Assembly: GCA_902525585.1 (NCBI GenBank)
Contig: CABZHQ010000013.1
Span: 1-47,453 of the forward strand
DNA length: 47,453 nt
Direction of reading: 5' to 3'
Source: an uncultured Prochlorococcus sp.
GTDB taxonomy: Bacteria; Cyanobacteriota; Cyanobacteriia; PCC-6307; Cyanobiaceae
Positions 27,487-38,322 of the stretch are shown in pieces; position 1 is the first letter of the stretch; each line of letters opens with the position of its first letter. The notes below the pieces were generated by a model. The model worked only from the letters and a program-made list of their open reading frames with translations. It made no database searches and was not told the origin of the DNA. The position numbers and the translations under genes were made by a program.

Positions 27487-27999
27487 ATGCCTAACATAAA
27501 TCTCATATATTACCTTCTTGCTGGCGGCATTTTTGGGGCTTTAGCTCTAAAAACAGGTATCCCTGCAGCTCCTCTTGCAGGTGCCTTAATAGGCGCAAGC
27601 ATACTTAGCATCAGTGGCAAAGTCGATATTGCAGAGTGGCCAACAGGCACAAGAACAATTTTAGAAATCGGCATTGGAACAGTTATTGGTACATCTTTAA
27701 CTAAAGACTCATTAATCGATCTTCAAACCTTGTGGAGGCCAGCTATTTTAATAACTTTTACTTTAGTTATTACAGGATTAGCAATTGGATTATGGACAAG
27801 CAGATTACTTAATATCGATGTGATAACAACAATTCTTGGTGCAGCACCTGGCGGTATTAGCGGTATGAGTCTTGTAGGATCAGAGTATGGGGTTGGAGCT
27901 GCAGTAGCTACCCTACACGCAGTTAGATTGATTACTGTTCTTCTAATTCTTCCTTTAGTTGTGAAATGCTTAAATATATTTGGAGTAATTAAATCTTAA
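27487..27999 (+). CDS. AbrB-family (PF05145-type) membrane protein
   Basis: A 170-aa hydrophobic protein with about five membrane segments. GALALKTGIPAAPLAGALIG near the start and LGAAPGGISGMSLVGSEYG towards the end are typical of the 'AbrB family transporter/ammonia monooxygenase-like' membrane family (unrelated to the AbrB transcription factor). It is about half the length of the two-repeat members, as in other cyanobacterial single-repeat forms. Substrate unknown. Confidence 0.82.
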   Translation: MPNINLIYYLLAGGIFGALALKTGIPAAPLAGALIGASILSISGKVDIAEWPTGTRTILEIGIGTVIGTSLTKDSLIDLQTLWRPAILITFTLVITGLAIGLWTSRLLNIDVITTILGAAPGGISGMSLVGSEYGVGAAVATLHAVRLITVLLILPLVVKCLNIFGVIKS

Positions 28000-28055
28000 A
28001 TTTCTATAGACATATTCACAATAAAAGATATTTTAAAATATGAGAAAAAAATCTA

Positions 28056-28508
28056 ATGCAAAGATTTAGTCAGAAAATAATAATATTTTTAACTCTAGGA
28101 TTATTCACTCCTTTATTTCTTACTACGCCAAAAGTCAATGCAGGTTCATTTGGAGCAGAAATTTTCTGTACTATGAGAGATGGTGGAAATGATCATGAAA
28201 GTAGTTGGGAAGCAGCATATACATATATCAAAAAACAAAAAGGAGGATTTTTTAAAGTTTCACCTAAACAAGCTGCAGCACAAATTACTGAGTCAGTCAT
28301 AAGAGATAGAGAAAACTTCAGCTATTGCGTTGAGTACTTGGATGGTCTGCATCCCAACAGAGAGCTAGAAAGAGATCTAGAAAGAGAAGCCAAAAGAAAA
28401 GAGAAAGAAGCTAAAGAAAAAGAAAATAAGAGAAAAAGATTAGAAAAAGAATTAGAAGAAGCTAATGAAGATTTTTCGGAAGAAACAATTGAACGATATA
28501 GTTACTAA
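28056..28508 (+). CDS. Secreted hypothetical protein with charged C-terminal coiled coil
   Basis: A signal peptide (IIIFLTLGLFTPLFLTTPKV, cleavage after VNA at residue 29) precedes a small domain with two cysteines (FCTMRDGG...SYCVEYL), then a long Lys/Glu/Arg helix (about 108-150) likely to form a coiled coil. I recognise no named family. It probably resides in the periplasm or thylakoid lumen. Confidence 0.72.
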   Translation: MQRFSQKIIIFLTLGLFTPLFLTTPKVNAGSFGAEIFCTMRDGGNDHESSWEAAYTYIKKQKGGFFKVSPKQAAAQITESVIRDRENFSYCVEYLDGLHPNRELERDLEREAKRKEKEAKEKENKRKRLEKELEEANEDFSEETIERYSY

Positions 28509-28664
28509 TAAAAACTTTGAAATTTTAAAAAAATTATTTCATAACTTTTTTGTATCTGTTAACACTAAATTAAATTTTTACAAGCTAATTTAAGCAAAAA
28601 AACGATAAATAAATATTGACTTTAGATATATTCAAGCCATTATTTAATCAACTAAATGATCTGA

Positions 28665-29063
28665 ATGCATATCAATGATGCGGTTTTTTTAGAGGATTTA
28701 TGCCCTAAGTTCAGATTGAGACAATGGCGAAAATCTATTCATAAATTTACAGGAAAAAGTTGTATATATTGCGGAAAACCATCTGAATCTATTGATCACG
28801 TATTACCCCGTAGCCAAGGCGGTTTAAGTACAACAGAAAACTGCGTACCTGCATGTCTTTCCTGCAATGGGGATAAATCAGATGCAAATGCTTTGTATTG
28901 GTATAGAAAACAAAAATTTTATGACCCTCGAAGAGCAATGGCTATAAGAGCGTGGTTAGAGGGAGATTTGAGATTAGCTATAAGATTACTGCAATGGGCT
29001 AATCCAAATTTTCAATTAAACCAAAATTACGAAAAAGATGAATCAGAATATAAAGCTGCTTAA
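28665..29063 (+). CDS. HNH endonuclease family protein
   Basis: The treble-clef HNH core is complete: CIYC (33-36), DHVLPRSQGG (44-53, His45 catalytic), Asn59 and CLSCN (64-68). A C-terminal helical extension (YDPRRAMAIRAWLEGDLRLA) follows. This stand-alone form is common in cyanobacteria, where its biological role is unclear. It ends directly against a convergent small gene. Confidence 0.88.
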   Translation: MHINDAVFLEDLCPKFRLRQWRKSIHKFTGKSCIYCGKPSESIDHVLPRSQGGLSTTENCVPACLSCNGDKSDANALYWYRKQKFYDPRRAMAIRAWLEGDLRLAIRLLQWANPNFQLNQNYEKDESEYKAA

Positions 29064-29294
29064 CTACCAAACATTACATATTTTTTTAGAATTGTAACTC
29101 TCACAGATATTTCCCAATTCTCTTGGCGATTCTGGGAATATTAAAATTGTCGAAAAAGAAATGAGAAGTACTATTAATTTTTGATAGAGTTTAGTATTAA
29201 TTAAACTAATTTCTCTTTCTTCAAGGCGACTATAACTTTTGCTAATGCAATAAGTTCTTGATTTTAAATCAGGCTTAAGAGCTGTCTTCATCAT
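29064..29294 (-). CDS. Small hypothetical protein with one membrane helix (76 aa)
   Basis: A basic N-terminal half, a hydrophobic segment (about 37-54, LYQKLIVLLISFSTILIFP) and a short C-terminal tail with two cysteines (NICESYNSKKICNVW). It abuts the HNH gene end to end and is divergent from the epimerase gene. No family recognised; the position in an otherwise gapless region makes it likely to be real. Confidence 0.55.
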   Translation of the reverse strand: MMKTALKPDLKSRTYCISKSYSRLEEREISLINTKLYQKLIVLLISFSTILIFPESPRELGNICESYNSKKICNVW

Positions 29295-29326
29295 TAATTA
29301 ATACATATGTACTACTTTAACATCGT

Positions 29327-30205
29327 ATGAAGATTTCCGCCAGTTTATTAAATAAAAAAAATAAATTTTTAATCTTGGGATGTGGTTTCACAGGCAGTTT
29401 CTTTGCAAAAACAGTAAGGCAATTAGGGTGTACTGTCGTGACAAGTTCGAGATCTAAAAAAAAAGATCCAGATAGTTTCGTATTTAATAGCGAAAGCGAA
29501 GTGATTCCTAATAAAAAAATTTTTGATGGAGTCACACATGTTCTTAGTTGCATACCTCCCGACAAATGTGGAAATGATCCAGTATTAGGCAGTCTTAAAG
29601 ATAAACTTAAAAGTTTGTCGCTTGAATGGGTTGGTTATTTATCTACGACAGGTGTCTATGGGAACACCAAGGGTGATTGGGTTTCTGAAATCAATGAACC
29701 AAATCCTTATCAAAAAAGAAGTCATAAGAGGTTAAATTGTGAAAAAGAATGGATTGAGTCTGGTTTACCTGTACAAATTTTTAGATTACCCGGTATTTAT
29801 GGACCAGGACGATCCACTTTTGAAGCAATAAAAAATAAAAAAATTCGCGTTATATCAAAAAAAAATCAAGTATTTTCGAGAATCCATGTTGCTGATATTA
29901 CAAATGCAATTATCTATCTATTACAGAATAAAAATTCCTTAAAGTTTAGACAAGTTATTAATATTGCTGATGACGAACCCTGTTCTCAAATAGAAGTTAT
30001 TCAATATTGCTACAATTTACTTGGTTTAACAATGCCAAAGCCCATATTATTTGAAGATGCAAAAAAGGAATTAACGCCTATCGCTCAATCGTTTTGGATG
30101 GAAAATAGGAGAGTTTCGAATAAACTTTTATGCGAAACACTTGGATATAAACTAATTTATAAAAACTACAGAACAGGTTTAAAAAATTGCTATCTGAATA
30201 GTTAA
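29327..30205 (+). CDS. NAD(P)-dependent epimerase/dehydratase family protein (YeeZ-like)
   Basis: An atypical extended SDR. The Rossmann glycine motif is LGCGFTGS (17-24), with YLSTTGVYGNTKGDWVSE in the middle and RLPGIYGPGRST later. The GxG-x-xG form with Cys and the overall pattern resemble YeeZ-type nucleotide-sugar epimerase-like proteins of unknown substrate. It precedes pdxA by 21 bp on the same strand. Confidence 0.82.
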   Translation: MKISASLLNKKNKFLILGCGFTGSFFAKTVRQLGCTVVTSSRSKKKDPDSFVFNSESEVIPNKKIFDGVTHVLSCIPPDKCGNDPVLGSLKDKLKSLSLEWVGYLSTTGVYGNTKGDWVSEINEPNPYQKRSHKRLNCEKEWIESGLPVQIFRLPGIYGPGRSTFEAIKNKKIRVISKKNQVFSRIHVADITNAIIYLLQNKNSLKFRQVINIADDEPCSQIEVIQYCYNLLGLTMPKPILFEDAKKELTPIAQSFWMENRRVSNKLLCETLGYKLIYKNYRTGLKNCYLNS

Positions 30206-30226
30206 AAATAAACCTAAAAAATTTTT

Positions 30227-31261
30227 ATGAATTTTCAAAATACAAATAAAACAATAAAGGTAGTATTAAGCGTCGGAGATGAGTCTGGTATTGGACCCGA
30301 AATAATCTTAAAAGCACTTTGCTCCAATGAGATACCAGAAAATATTGACTTTACAATAGTTGGGTCAAAAAAAAATCTGCAAAATACATATAAAAACCTT
30401 AGATCCTTAGGATTAAAAAAACTTGCAAATCCAGAAAATTTTAAGATACATGATCTCGAAATTTCTTCTTCAGATAATGACCCTAAATTAACTTTTGGTA
30501 ATTCAAGTTTTCAATATTTAATAAAAGCAATAGAAATTGTAAAACAATATCATAATTCAGCACTTGTAACTGGACCAATTTGCAAGAAATCATGGTCACT
30601 AGCAGGTCATTATTTTTCTGGACAAACCGAAGTACTAGCAAAATCATGTGGAGCAAAAAACGTTGGAATGTTATTTACAGCAAAATCACCAATTACAGGT
30701 TGGAGATTTAATACTTTACTAGCTACAACCCACATACCCCTTTCTGAGGTTCCTAAGAAATTAACTACAGAATTAATCCACTCTAAATTGGATCTTTTCA
30801 AAGATTTTTGTAATACCTATACTGATAAACCTACTTTAAAGGTGGCAGGATTAAACCCTCATGCCGGCGAAGAGGGTATTTTAGGTAATGAAGAAAAAGA
30901 TTGGCTCAATGATGCATTAATCACGTGGAAGGAGAAGAATAGAGGTATTAAATTATTAGGCCCTATATCACCAGATAGTTGCTGGAACTCCTCCGCAAAA
31001 GCGTGGAGAAACAAAGATGCTGAAAAACATGATGGGATTCTTGCTATGTATCATGATCAAGGTCTAATACCAATTAAAGTTATAGCTTTTAATTACTCAG
31101 TTAATACGACAATAGGGTTGCCTTTTATAAGAACATCTCCAGATCATGGAACAGGATTTGATATTGCTGGCAAAGGGATAGCTCAATCGCATAGCATGAT
31201 TGAAGCTATAAAGACTGCCGTAGAAATGACTAACAATTCAAGACTGCTTAACACGCATTAA
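30227..31261 (+). CDS. pdxA: 4-hydroxythreonine-4-phosphate dehydrogenase PdxA
   Basis: PdxA oxidises 4-phosphohydroxy-threonine in pyridoxal phosphate synthesis. The N-terminal GDESGIGPEIILKAL, the metal-binding histidines in LNPHAGEEG and MYHDQGLIPIKV, and the C-terminal IRTSPDHGTGFDIAGKG are all present. Usual length (344 aa). The last 24 bp overlap the end of accB on the other strand. Confidence 0.93.
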   Translation: MNFQNTNKTIKVVLSVGDESGIGPEIILKALCSNEIPENIDFTIVGSKKNLQNTYKNLRSLGLKKLANPENFKIHDLEISSSDNDPKLTFGNSSFQYLIKAIEIVKQYHNSALVTGPICKKSWSLAGHYFSGQTEVLAKSCGAKNVGMLFTAKSPITGWRFNTLLATTHIPLSEVPKKLTTELIHSKLDLFKDFCNTYTDKPTLKVAGLNPHAGEEGILGNEEKDWLNDALITWKEKNRGIKLLGPISPDSCWNSSAKAWRNKDAEKHDGILAMYHDQGLIPIKVIAFNYSVNTTIGLPFIRTSPDHGTGFDIAGKGIAQSHSMIEAIKTAVEMTNNSRLLNTH

Positions 31262-31744
31262 AACCTGACCAAATTCTACTGGTGTTCCATTTTCAACGAG
31301 AATCTCTACTATTTCAGCATTAAATTCAGATTCTATTTCGTTCATTAACTTCATTGCTTCCAAAATACAAATAGTTTGACCGACCTTGACGTTATTCCCT
31401 ACTTCGACGAATGGGTCCTCACCAGGCGCTGCAGCCCTATAAAAAGTCCCAACCATAGGAGAAGTGATTTCCGTCAGGTCAGAACGTCCTGGGGGCGCCA
31501 CCTGAGGCGCTTCAGGCTCATTGACAACAGGGATATTATCATTAATAGTTTTTTGATTAGCAATTTTTTGCTTATCAAATGAAGTATTAGAAACTAAATT
31601 ATTAATAACTTGGCTCTGGTCAAATACATTCCTTTTTATTTCGAGTTTAAAATCTTCTCCCTCTAGCGAGAACTCTTGTATATCACTTGTAGAGATTTTC
31701 TCAATTAAGCGATTTAAGTCATCATGATCTAATTTCATAGCCAT
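31238..31744 (-). CDS. accB: Biotin carboxyl carrier protein of acetyl-CoA carboxylase
   Basis: AccB carries the biotin that shuttles carboxyl groups in acetyl-CoA carboxylase, the first step of fatty acid synthesis. Lys132 in EAMKLMNEIE is the biotinylation site; the thumb/lipoyl-like domain starts at TSPMVGTFYRA. A Pro/Ala-containing linker separates it from the N-terminal helix. It follows efp with a TAATG overlap, so the pair is translationally coupled. Confidence 0.95.
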   Translation of the reverse strand: MAMKLDHDDLNRLIEKISTSDIQEFSLEGEDFKLEIKRNVFDQSQVINNLVSNTSFDKQKIANQKTINDNIPVVNEPEAPQVAPPGRSDLTEITSPMVGTFYRAAAPGEDPFVEVGNNVKVGQTICILEAMKLMNEIESEFNAEIVEILVENGTPVEFGQVLMRVKQS

Positions 31745-32304
31745 TAATTTTCACGTCCAAGATAACTGTCATTACGAGTATCAACTTTAATCATTTCTCC
31801 CACAGAAATAAATAAAGGTACCATAACTTGAGCACCTGTTTCTAGAATAGCTGGTTTCGTGCCCCCACTTGCAGTATCACCTTTAACTCCTGGATCAGTC
31901 TCTGTAACTTTCAAAGAAATAGATATTGGAAGTTCTACTTCTAAAACTTTATCATTATGAAAAATTACATTAACCTCCATTCCCTCTTTCAAATACTTTG
32001 CACCTCTACCGATTTGTTCAGAGGTGAGTCTTGTCTCTTCAAAACTTGTCATGTCCATAAAAACATAATCACCAGACTCCACATAAGTATGCTGCAGGTT
32101 AGACTTCTCAAGGATAGCCTGCTGTACTGATTCTCCGGCTCGAAAAGTTTTTTCAACCACGTTGCCGCTTTGAACTGATTTTAATTTTGTTCGCACAAAA
32201 GCAGAACCCTTGCCAGGCTTGACATGTAGAAATTCTACAACACGCCAAACTTGTCCATCCAATTCGATGGTAGTACCTGTGCGAAAATCGTTACTGGAAA
32301 TCAT
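31744..32304 (-). CDS. efp: Elongation factor P
   Basis: EF-P relieves ribosome stalling at polyproline. A Met 36 bp upstream is in frame, but the family begins at [17 protein letters not shown], giving the normal 186 aa. The tip loop reads [14 protein letters not shown] with Lys32 at the modifiable position; no modifying enzyme is seen nearby. The C-terminus has the EF-P S1-like signature. Operon with accB. Confidence 0.95.
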   Translation of the reverse strand: MISSNDFRTGTTIELDGQVWRVVEFLHVKPGKGSAFVRTKLKSVQSGNVVEKTFRAGESVQQAILEKSNLQHTYVESGDYVFMDMTSFEETRLTSEQIGRGAKYLKEGMEVNVIFHNDKVLEVELPISISLKVTETDPGVKGDTASGGTKPAILETGAQVMVPLFISVGEMIKVDTRNDSYLGREN

Positions 32305-32347
32305 TCCTGTATTACATCCCCAAGGATCATAAACCTGCAAGAGTGCT

Positions 32348-33439
32348 ATGCAAAAATTCTTATCAAATCAGAACAAACTTTTCTTAATTTTATCGATTGT
32401 AATTTTACAGGTTTTTCTCTTAAAACCGATTCAAGTATTTGCTGATTTACCTACTGGAAATGCAGTAAAAGACCCTAGTGCAATCCTCAGAAACGCACTC
32501 CCTATCAAGCAAGTTGAGTTACAAGAACTTCAACACAAATTGGAAGAAACTAGTGACCTTGTAAGAGGAGGAAGATGGCCTGCTCTTACGAAAACTGTTA
32601 CAAAATGTCAATCTTTACTAAAAAAATACCAAAGTAAAATTATTCAAGAATTACCAAATGATAAAAAGAAAATTGCTGAAAAAACATTTTTAGAGCTCAA
32701 AGAAAATTTTGATAGTCTTCAAGATTACTCTAAATCAAAGGATAAATACTCATTTATAGCGACCCGAAGAGATGCTTTAGATAAAATAGGTGGATTAGAA
32801 GAATATTTTCTACCAAATGAATTTCCATACTTTATTCCCAAGGAATTTGATAATTTACCAAGATTACTGGGCAGAGCAAAAGTCAATATAAAGACCTCCA
32901 AAGGAGATATGAAAGCAATTGTAGATGGATTTAACGCCCCACTTACTGCAGGAGCATTTATAGATTTATCTTCAAAAAACTTCTACAAAGATTTACCTAT
33001 CAACAGAGCAGAAGAATTTTTTGTACTGCAAACAGGTGATCCAACTGGTGAAGATATTGGTTACGTAGATCCTGAAACAAACGAAGAACGTCACGTTCCC
33101 TTAGAAATTAGAATTCCTGATGAACAAGATACTTTTTATAATCAAACTTTTGAAGATTTAGGTCTTTACACAGAAACGCCAACGTTACCTTTTGCAACAC
33201 TTGGAACTCTGGGATGGTCTCATTCAAATACCGCAGTTGATGACGGCTCATCGCAATTTTTCTTCTTTTTATATGAAGCAGAATTAAATCCAGCAGGTCG
33301 CAATTTAATTGATGGGAGGAATGCTGCCTTTGGTTACGTTGTAGATGGATTTGATGTATTAGAAGAGCTTACGAAGGATGACATAATAATTTCAATCGAT
33401 GTTTTAGAAGGGATTGAAAACCTCAAATTAAATGCATAA
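32348..33439 (+). CDS. Cyclophilin-type peptidyl-prolyl isomerase, TLP40/CYP38-like, exported
   Basis: A signal peptide ends at VFA (residue 32). The mature part has a helical N-terminal region (about 45-150, PsbQ-like bundle) and a divergent cyclophilin domain (about 175-360) with [21 protein letters not shown] and [13 protein letters not shown]. This layout matches the thylakoid-lumen protein TLP40/CYP38, which helps photosystem II assembly in plants; cyanobacterial forms are periplasmic or lumenal. It overlaps thiL by 8 bp. Confidence 0.88.
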   Translation: MQKFLSNQNKLFLILSIVILQVFLLKPIQVFADLPTGNAVKDPSAILRNALPIKQVELQELQHKLEETSDLVRGGRWPALTKTVTKCQSLLKKYQSKIIQELPNDKKKIAEKTFLELKENFDSLQDYSKSKDKYSFIATRRDALDKIGGLEEYFLPNEFPYFIPKEFDNLPRLLGRAKVNIKTSKGDMKAIVDGFNAPLTAGAFIDLSSKNFYKDLPINRAEEFFVLQTGDPTGEDIGYVDPETNEERHVPLEIRIPDEQDTFYNQTFEDLGLYTETPTLPFATLGTLGWSHSNTAVDDGSSQFFFFLYEAELNPAGRNLIDGRNAAFGYVVDGFDVLEELTKDDIIISIDVLEGIENLKLNA

Positions 33440-34418
33440 AGAAATATTAGAAGATATAGGGGAAAAAGAATTAATAAATAGGCTAGGAAAATTTATGCCT
33501 AAAAACCAAATTTCAGATGATTGCGCTTTGATCAAAACTAAAAATGAAAATTTACTTGTTAATACTGATTCTTTGGTGGAAAATGTTCATTTCAATGATA
33601 TTACTACTTGTCCTGGGGACCTTGGCTGGAAAGCAGTTATTAGCAACATCTCTGACTTATTATCCAGTGGAAGCAAGAAAACTTTAGGTATTACGATAAG
33701 CCTAGTTCTACCTGCTAGAACTGAGTGGATCTGGGTTGAAGAATTATACAAAGGAATAAATAAAGCATTGAAAGAATATGGCGGAGTGATTCTAGGGGGA
33801 GATTGCTCAAAAGGAATTGAAAAAATGATTTCAATTACGGCCTTTGGAATTCAAGGTGAACTTGAATTACGAAGAAACGCCTGTAAACCCGGAGATATAA
33901 TCTTAACTACAGGAATTCATGGTCTTAGCAAACTGGGATTTTTGATACAAAATAAAATTAATTTCGATAATAAATGTTCTCTTAATGAAAGATTAATCAT
34001 TAAATCCATTGAACATTTTTGTCGCCCTAGAGTTTACCCAAATTTTCTAAATAATCTCCTCAAAACTCGCTCTAATAAAAATATAAAGAGAATAGGATGT
34101 ACTGATAGCAGTGATGGACTATTTCAAGCCCTACAAGATTTAGCGATAGCCAGCAACTGCAAAGCGATCATAAATTATGAAAAAATACCTAAGGATAAGG
34201 ATTGGCCTAAAGGAGATAAATGGGATGAATATTATTTTTTTGGAGGTGAAGATTATGAATTAGTTTTCTCATTGCCAAAGAAATGGGCAAAGAATTTATC
34301 TAAATTTGATAAAGATATTAACGAGATTGGTTTTTTTGCTGATGGTGAACCATCAATAGAATTTAAAGATAATAAAAAAAACAAATTATTTAATTACACA
34401 CCTTTCAAACACTTTTAA
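33432..34418 (+). CDS. thiL: Thiamine-monophosphate kinase
   Basis: ThiL phosphorylates thiamine monophosphate to the active diphosphate. Visible motifs are DDCALIKTKNENLLVNTDSLVE-type Mg/ATP-binding start, GGDCSKG, TDSSDGL and FGGEDYELVFSLP. The 328-aa length is normal. It overlaps the preceding isomerase gene and directly abuts gap2 tail to tail with no base between. Confidence 0.92.
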   Translation: MHKEILEDIGEKELINRLGKFMPKNQISDDCALIKTKNENLLVNTDSLVENVHFNDITTCPGDLGWKAVISNISDLLSSGSKKTLGITISLVLPARTEWIWVEELYKGINKALKEYGGVILGGDCSKGIEKMISITAFGIQGELELRRNACKPGDIILTTGIHGLSKLGFLIQNKINFDNKCSLNERLIIKSIEHFCRPRVYPNFLNNLLKTRSNKNIKRIGCTDSSDGLFQALQDLAIASNCKAIINYEKIPKDKDWPKGDKWDEYYFFGGEDYELVFSLPKKWAKNLSKFDKDINEIGFFADGEPSIEFKDNKKNKLFNYTPFKHF

Positions 34419-35441
34419 TTACTCCCAATTTTTAGCAACAATCTCTGCCAAATCTACAACTCTCTGACTATAACCCCACTCATTGTCATACCACGCAAGC
34501 ACCTTTACAAGGTTATCTCCGATACACATAGTAAGGTCACTATCTACAATTGATGATTCATTGGTACCTGCATAATCACTTGACACCAATGGTTCATCTC
34601 CATATTTAATAATACCTTTCATTGAGCTTAAAGATGCATCCTTAAGAGCGTTATTGACTTCTTCAGCTGTGACAGATTTAGAAGATTCAAAAACAAAATC
34701 TACTGCTGAAACGTTAGGGGTTGGAACTCTCATTGCAATTCCTGTTAATTTGCCTTTCATTTCTGGATATACCAACGCTACTGCTTTTGCAGCTCCTGTA
34801 GAAGTAGGAACAATATTTGTAGCAGCGGCTCTAGCCCTTCTTAGATCTCTATGACTATTATCTAAAATTCTTTGATCCCCTGTATAACTATGAATTGTAG
34901 TCATTAAACCTTTGTTAATCCCAAAAGTTTGGTCTAAAACTTTAACTACTGGAGCTAAACAGTTTGTTGTACAACTAGCATTACTCAAAATATCGTAATC
35001 TTTATGTTTATATGTATCAGCATTTACACCAACTACATAAGTACCAACACCGTCACCTTTACCAGGGGCAGTTAAGATGACTTTTTTTGCTCCTACCTCT
35101 AAGTGCTTACTAGCACCCACGTCTGTATTAAATACTCCAGTAGATTCGATAACCAAATCTACACCCCAATCTCTCCAAGGAAGATTCATTGGGTTTCGAT
35201 CAGAGAAACATTTTATTGTCTTGTTATTAATTACAAAAGTGTCATCAGTATATTGAATATCAACACCATCAAGTTGGCCAAGGACTGAGTCATACTTTAA
35301 TAGATGAGCGTTAGTCTTAGGATCTGAAGTGACATTAATTCCAACAACTTCAATATTGGTGTAAGCCCCTCTACTAAGCCAACAACGCATAAAGTTTCGA
35401 CCAATTCTACCAAAGCCGTTAATTGCAACACGCAAAGTCAT
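34419..35441 (-). CDS. gap2: Glyceraldehyde-3-phosphate dehydrogenase, photosynthetic type 2
   Basis: Gap2 runs the Calvin cycle reduction of 1,3-bisphosphoglycerate, with NADPH or NADH. N-terminal [12 protein letters not shown] binds the nucleotide, [15 protein letters not shown] is typical of the plastid/cyanobacterial form, and Cys157 in SNASCTTN is the nucleophile. The chain ends AEIVAKNWE without the CP12-like tail of plant GapB. It diverges from murC across about 190 bp. Confidence 0.95.
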   Translation of the reverse strand: MTLRVAINGFGRIGRNFMRCWLSRGAYTNIEVVGINVTSDPKTNAHLLKYDSVLGQLDGVDIQYTDDTFVINNKTIKCFSDRNPMNLPWRDWGVDLVIESTGVFNTDVGASKHLEVGAKKVILTAPGKGDGVGTYVVGVNADTYKHKDYDILSNASCTTNCLAPVVKVLDQTFGINKGLMTTIHSYTGDQRILDNSHRDLRRARAAATNIVPTSTGAAKAVALVYPEMKGKLTGIAMRVPTPNVSAVDFVFESSKSVTAEEVNNALKDASLSSMKGIIKYGDEPLVSSDYAGTNESSIVDSDLTMCIGDNLVKVLAWYDNEWGYSQRVVDLAEIVAKNWE

Positions 35442-35633
35442 AATTAATAATTTCTAAATGATTAACCTAAGTTGCTGATCATACTGAATTTTGTGCAATA
35501 ACGTAAGGTTTTTTTGATTTATTAAGCAAATAAGTCTAGTTTTGTATTAATTCAAGAAAAAAAACATTTTTTTTTAAGAAAAAATAGCAAAATTTCACCT
35601 AGAAGTTATTTTGATTTAAGTAAAAGATAAACA

Positions 35634-37052
35634 TTGGATAAAAAACTACTGTTGAAAAGTCATTTTCATTTTATTGGGATTGGAGGTATTGGGATGTCAG
35701 CATTAGCAATAGGTTTACTTAAAAAAGGTTATTCAGTTTCAGGATCTGATTTAATTAGAAACGATGAAACAAATAAATTAGAGAAATTAGGTGTAGTCAT
35801 CTTTACTTCTCAAATTCGACAAAATATTGAATTTGTTATCTCAAAATTTACCAACAAATTGATTAATTGTGTTGTAAGCTCCGCGATCAAACCAGAAAAT
35901 GAAGAATTTTCGTACTGCAGAGAAAAAAATTTATCAATAAAACATCGTTCAGAGATACTTGCAATGTTAATGCGCAGTTATACTTCATTGGCAGTAGCCG
36001 GCAGCCACGGAAAAACATCAACCAGTACATTTCTATCAACAATACTTGAATTATGTACACGTAATTCTTCTTCAATAACTGGAGGAATAATTCCTATTTA
36101 CAACTCTAATTGTCATTTAGAAAATACAAAATACTTAGTAGCTGAAGTTGATGAATCTGATGGGACAATTAACAAATATAAGTCTGATATTGGAATAATT
36201 AATAATATTGATTTTGATCATTGCGATCACTTTTCTAATTTAAGTGAAGTAATAAATTCTTTTAAAAGTTTCGCTAAAAACTCGAAAAAATTACTCCTTA
36301 ATTTTGATTGTGAAACCTCAAGAAATAATTTTTATTCTAATTGCAAGTGGTCAAACACTACTAATAAAAACGTAACTTATGCAATAATTCCGACTGAAAT
36401 TAATTCAAAGTATACAATTGGAAAATATTATGAAAATGGAAATTTTGTTAGTAGTTTAAATATTCCAATTCCAGGATTACACAATCTATCTAACATTACC
36501 GCAGCAATAGCAGCTTCAAGAATGATAGGAGTAGATTTTATAGAAATTAAGAAAAATATAAAATATCTGAAGCTCCCAAAAAAAAGATTTGAATTCAGAG
36601 GCCAAATAGATGAAAGAAGTATATATGATGACTATGCACATCACCCAAACGAAATAAAAGAGACGATTAAATTAGGAAGAATATTAATTAAGCAAAAACA
36701 AAATAATGAATGTCAAAAAAATAGATTAATAGCTATATTTCAACCTCATAGATTCTCTCGAGTGAAGCATTTTACTAAACAATTCGCTGAAGAATTATCA
36801 AAAGCAGATGTTATTTATGTAACCAGTATTTATGGAGCAGGAGAAAGAAACGAAGATAAAATTACTTCGAAAATTATCACTGATCTGATTTATAAAAAAA
36901 ATAAAAATGTGTGGTATGTAAATAATTATTATGAATTTACAAAGAATTTTTACGAATTAACTCAACAAGGGGATTTAATTTTGAATATGGGAGCTGGTGA
37001 TTGTCATAATTTCTGGTCAATTTTAAATGAACAAAACAATAAAAATAGATAG
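35634..37052 (+). CDS. murC: UDP-N-acetylmuramate--L-alanine ligase MurC (TTG start)
   Basis: MurC adds the first amino acid of the peptidoglycan stem. The Rossmann-like start GIGGIGMSALA (15-25), the ATP loop AGSHGKTST (122-130), VDESDGT and YDDYAHHPNEI are all present. TTG is the best start, since no upstream ATG is in frame and the family's N-terminus begins right after. It is followed by murB after 8 bp. Confidence 0.94.
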   Translation: MDKKLLLKSHFHFIGIGGIGMSALAIGLLKKGYSVSGSDLIRNDETNKLEKLGVVIFTSQIRQNIEFVISKFTNKLINCVVSSAIKPENEEFSYCREKNLSIKHRSEILAMLMRSYTSLAVAGSHGKTSTSTFLSTILELCTRNSSSITGGIIPIYNSNCHLENTKYLVAEVDESDGTINKYKSDIGIINNIDFDHCDHFSNLSEVINSFKSFAKNSKKLLLNFDCETSRNNFYSNCKWSNTTNKNVTYAIIPTEINSKYTIGKYYENGNFVSSLNIPIPGLHNLSNITAAIAASRMIGVDFIEIKKNIKYLKLPKKRFEFRGQIDERSIYDDYAHHPNEIKETIKLGRILIKQKQNNECQKNRLIAIFQPHRFSRVKHFTKQFAEELSKADVIYVTSIYGAGERNEDKITSKIITDLIYKKNKNVWYVNNYYEFTKNFYELTQQGDLILNMGAGDCHNFWSILNEQNNKNR

Positions 37053-37060
37053 CTATATTT

Positions 37061-37954
37061 ATGAATAAAAAAAATTTTTCTGAAAACTGTAATTTAAGTT
37101 CTTATACAACTATAAAAGTGGGAGGAGTAGCTGAATATTTTGCTGAGCCAAGAAACATTAAAGAATTTTCATATCTACTAAAATGGGCTAATTTAAACAA
37201 ACAAAGATGTCAAATAATTGGCGCAGGTTCAAATCTTTTAATAAATAATATTTTCATAAAAGGCTTAGTTGTTTGTACAAAAAAATTGAAATCATTAAAG
37301 ATAGAGCCATCTTCAGGAATTGTTGAAGCGGAAGCAGGTGTAATGCTCCCAACATTATCTAATGCTCTTGCTAAAAATAGATTACAAGGAGGAGAATGGG
37401 CTGTAGGAATTCCAGGAACATTAGGAGGAGCAATTTATATGAATGCTGGCACAGGTAATTTATCGCTAGCAAAAAATCTTATTTCCGTAAAAGTCATAAA
37501 TAATAAAACTCATGAAAAACTTGAAATTGAAAAAAAAGATATCAATTTTGAGTATAGATTTAGCTCTTTTCAAAAAAATGATTTAACAATTATTAGTGCA
37601 AGATTATATTTTGAACCAAATGGAAATCTAGAACAATTAATTCAAAAAACCAAAAATAACCTTAAATTTAAAACAGAAACACAACCATATCATCAACCTA
37701 GTTTTGGTAGTGTTTTTAAAAATCCTAAGAATAATTATGCAGCTAAATTAATTGATGATATGGGTTTAAAGGGATTTAAAATTGGCGGTGCTGAAATTTC
37801 TACAATGCATTCAAATTTTATAATTAACACTTCTTCAGCAAGTTCAAAAGATATTTATAAATTAATAACAGTAATTCAACAAAAAGTACTACAAAACAAA
37901 GGGATTTATTTGCAACCAGAAGTAAGAATGATTGGTTTTGACTATCCTGACTAA
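37061..37954 (+). CDS. murB: UDP-N-acetylenolpyruvoylglucosamine reductase MurB
   Basis: MurB reduces the enolpyruvyl group to make UDP-MurNAc. FAD-binding elements GAGSNLLI and [15 protein letters not shown] (117-131), Arg166 in YRFSSF, Ser217 in FGSVFKNP and Glu287 in LQPEVRMIG give the active site; this is the shorter type II form. It lies directly after murC, as is common in cyanobacteria. Confidence 0.95.
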   Translation: MNKKNFSENCNLSSYTTIKVGGVAEYFAEPRNIKEFSYLLKWANLNKQRCQIIGAGSNLLINNIFIKGLVVCTKKLKSLKIEPSSGIVEAEAGVMLPTLSNALAKNRLQGGEWAVGIPGTLGGAIYMNAGTGNLSLAKNLISVKVINNKTHEKLEIEKKDINFEYRFSSFQKNDLTIISARLYFEPNGNLEQLIQKTKNNLKFKTETQPYHQPSFGSVFKNPKNNYAAKLIDDMGLKGFKIGGAEISTMHSNFIINTSSASSKDIYKLITVIQQKVLQNKGIYLQPEVRMIGFDYPD

Positions 37955-37971
37955 AGAAACGTTTTTACATA

Positions 37972-38322
37972 ATGGCGGGTTTTGGACTTCCTAACTTTGG
38001 ACAACTTACAGAAGCTTTTAAAAAAGCTAAACAAATTCAGCAAGATGCTCAAAAATTACAAGATGAGCTGGAAAGTATGGAGATTGAAGGCAAAAGTGAT
38101 GACGAGATGATAAAAGTTTGGATAAGTGGAAACCAACTTCCTTTAAGGGTAGAAGTACAAGAAAATATCTTGAATTCAAATAAAGAAGAAATAGAGAAAA
38201 ACATTCTACAGGCTATTCAAAAAGCTCATGAATTATCAACTACAACTATGAAAGAAAGGATGAATGATTTGACTGGTGGATTAAATCTTAATCTTCCTGG
38301 TTTTGATAATATTGACTCTTAA
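37972..38322 (+). CDS. YbaB/EbfC-family nucleoid-associated protein
   Basis: A 116-aa helical protein with the family's opening ([12 protein letters not shown]...[18 protein letters not shown]) and the central [14 protein letters not shown] strand. It is a dimeric DNA-binding protein of uncertain role in cyanobacteria. Its last 35 bp overlap the end of rsgA on the other strand, an unusually deep convergent overlap. Confidence 0.9.
   Translation: MAGFGLPNFGQLTEAFKKAKQIQQDAQKLQDELESMEIEGKSDDEMIKVWISGNQLPLRVEVQENILNSNKEEIEKNILQAIQKAHELSTTTMKERMNDLTGGLNLNLPGFDNIDS

Noticed and set aside
32305..32340. N-terminal extension of EF-P
   Set aside because: EF-P normally begins at [10 protein letters not shown]; the 12 extra residues have no family counterpart.
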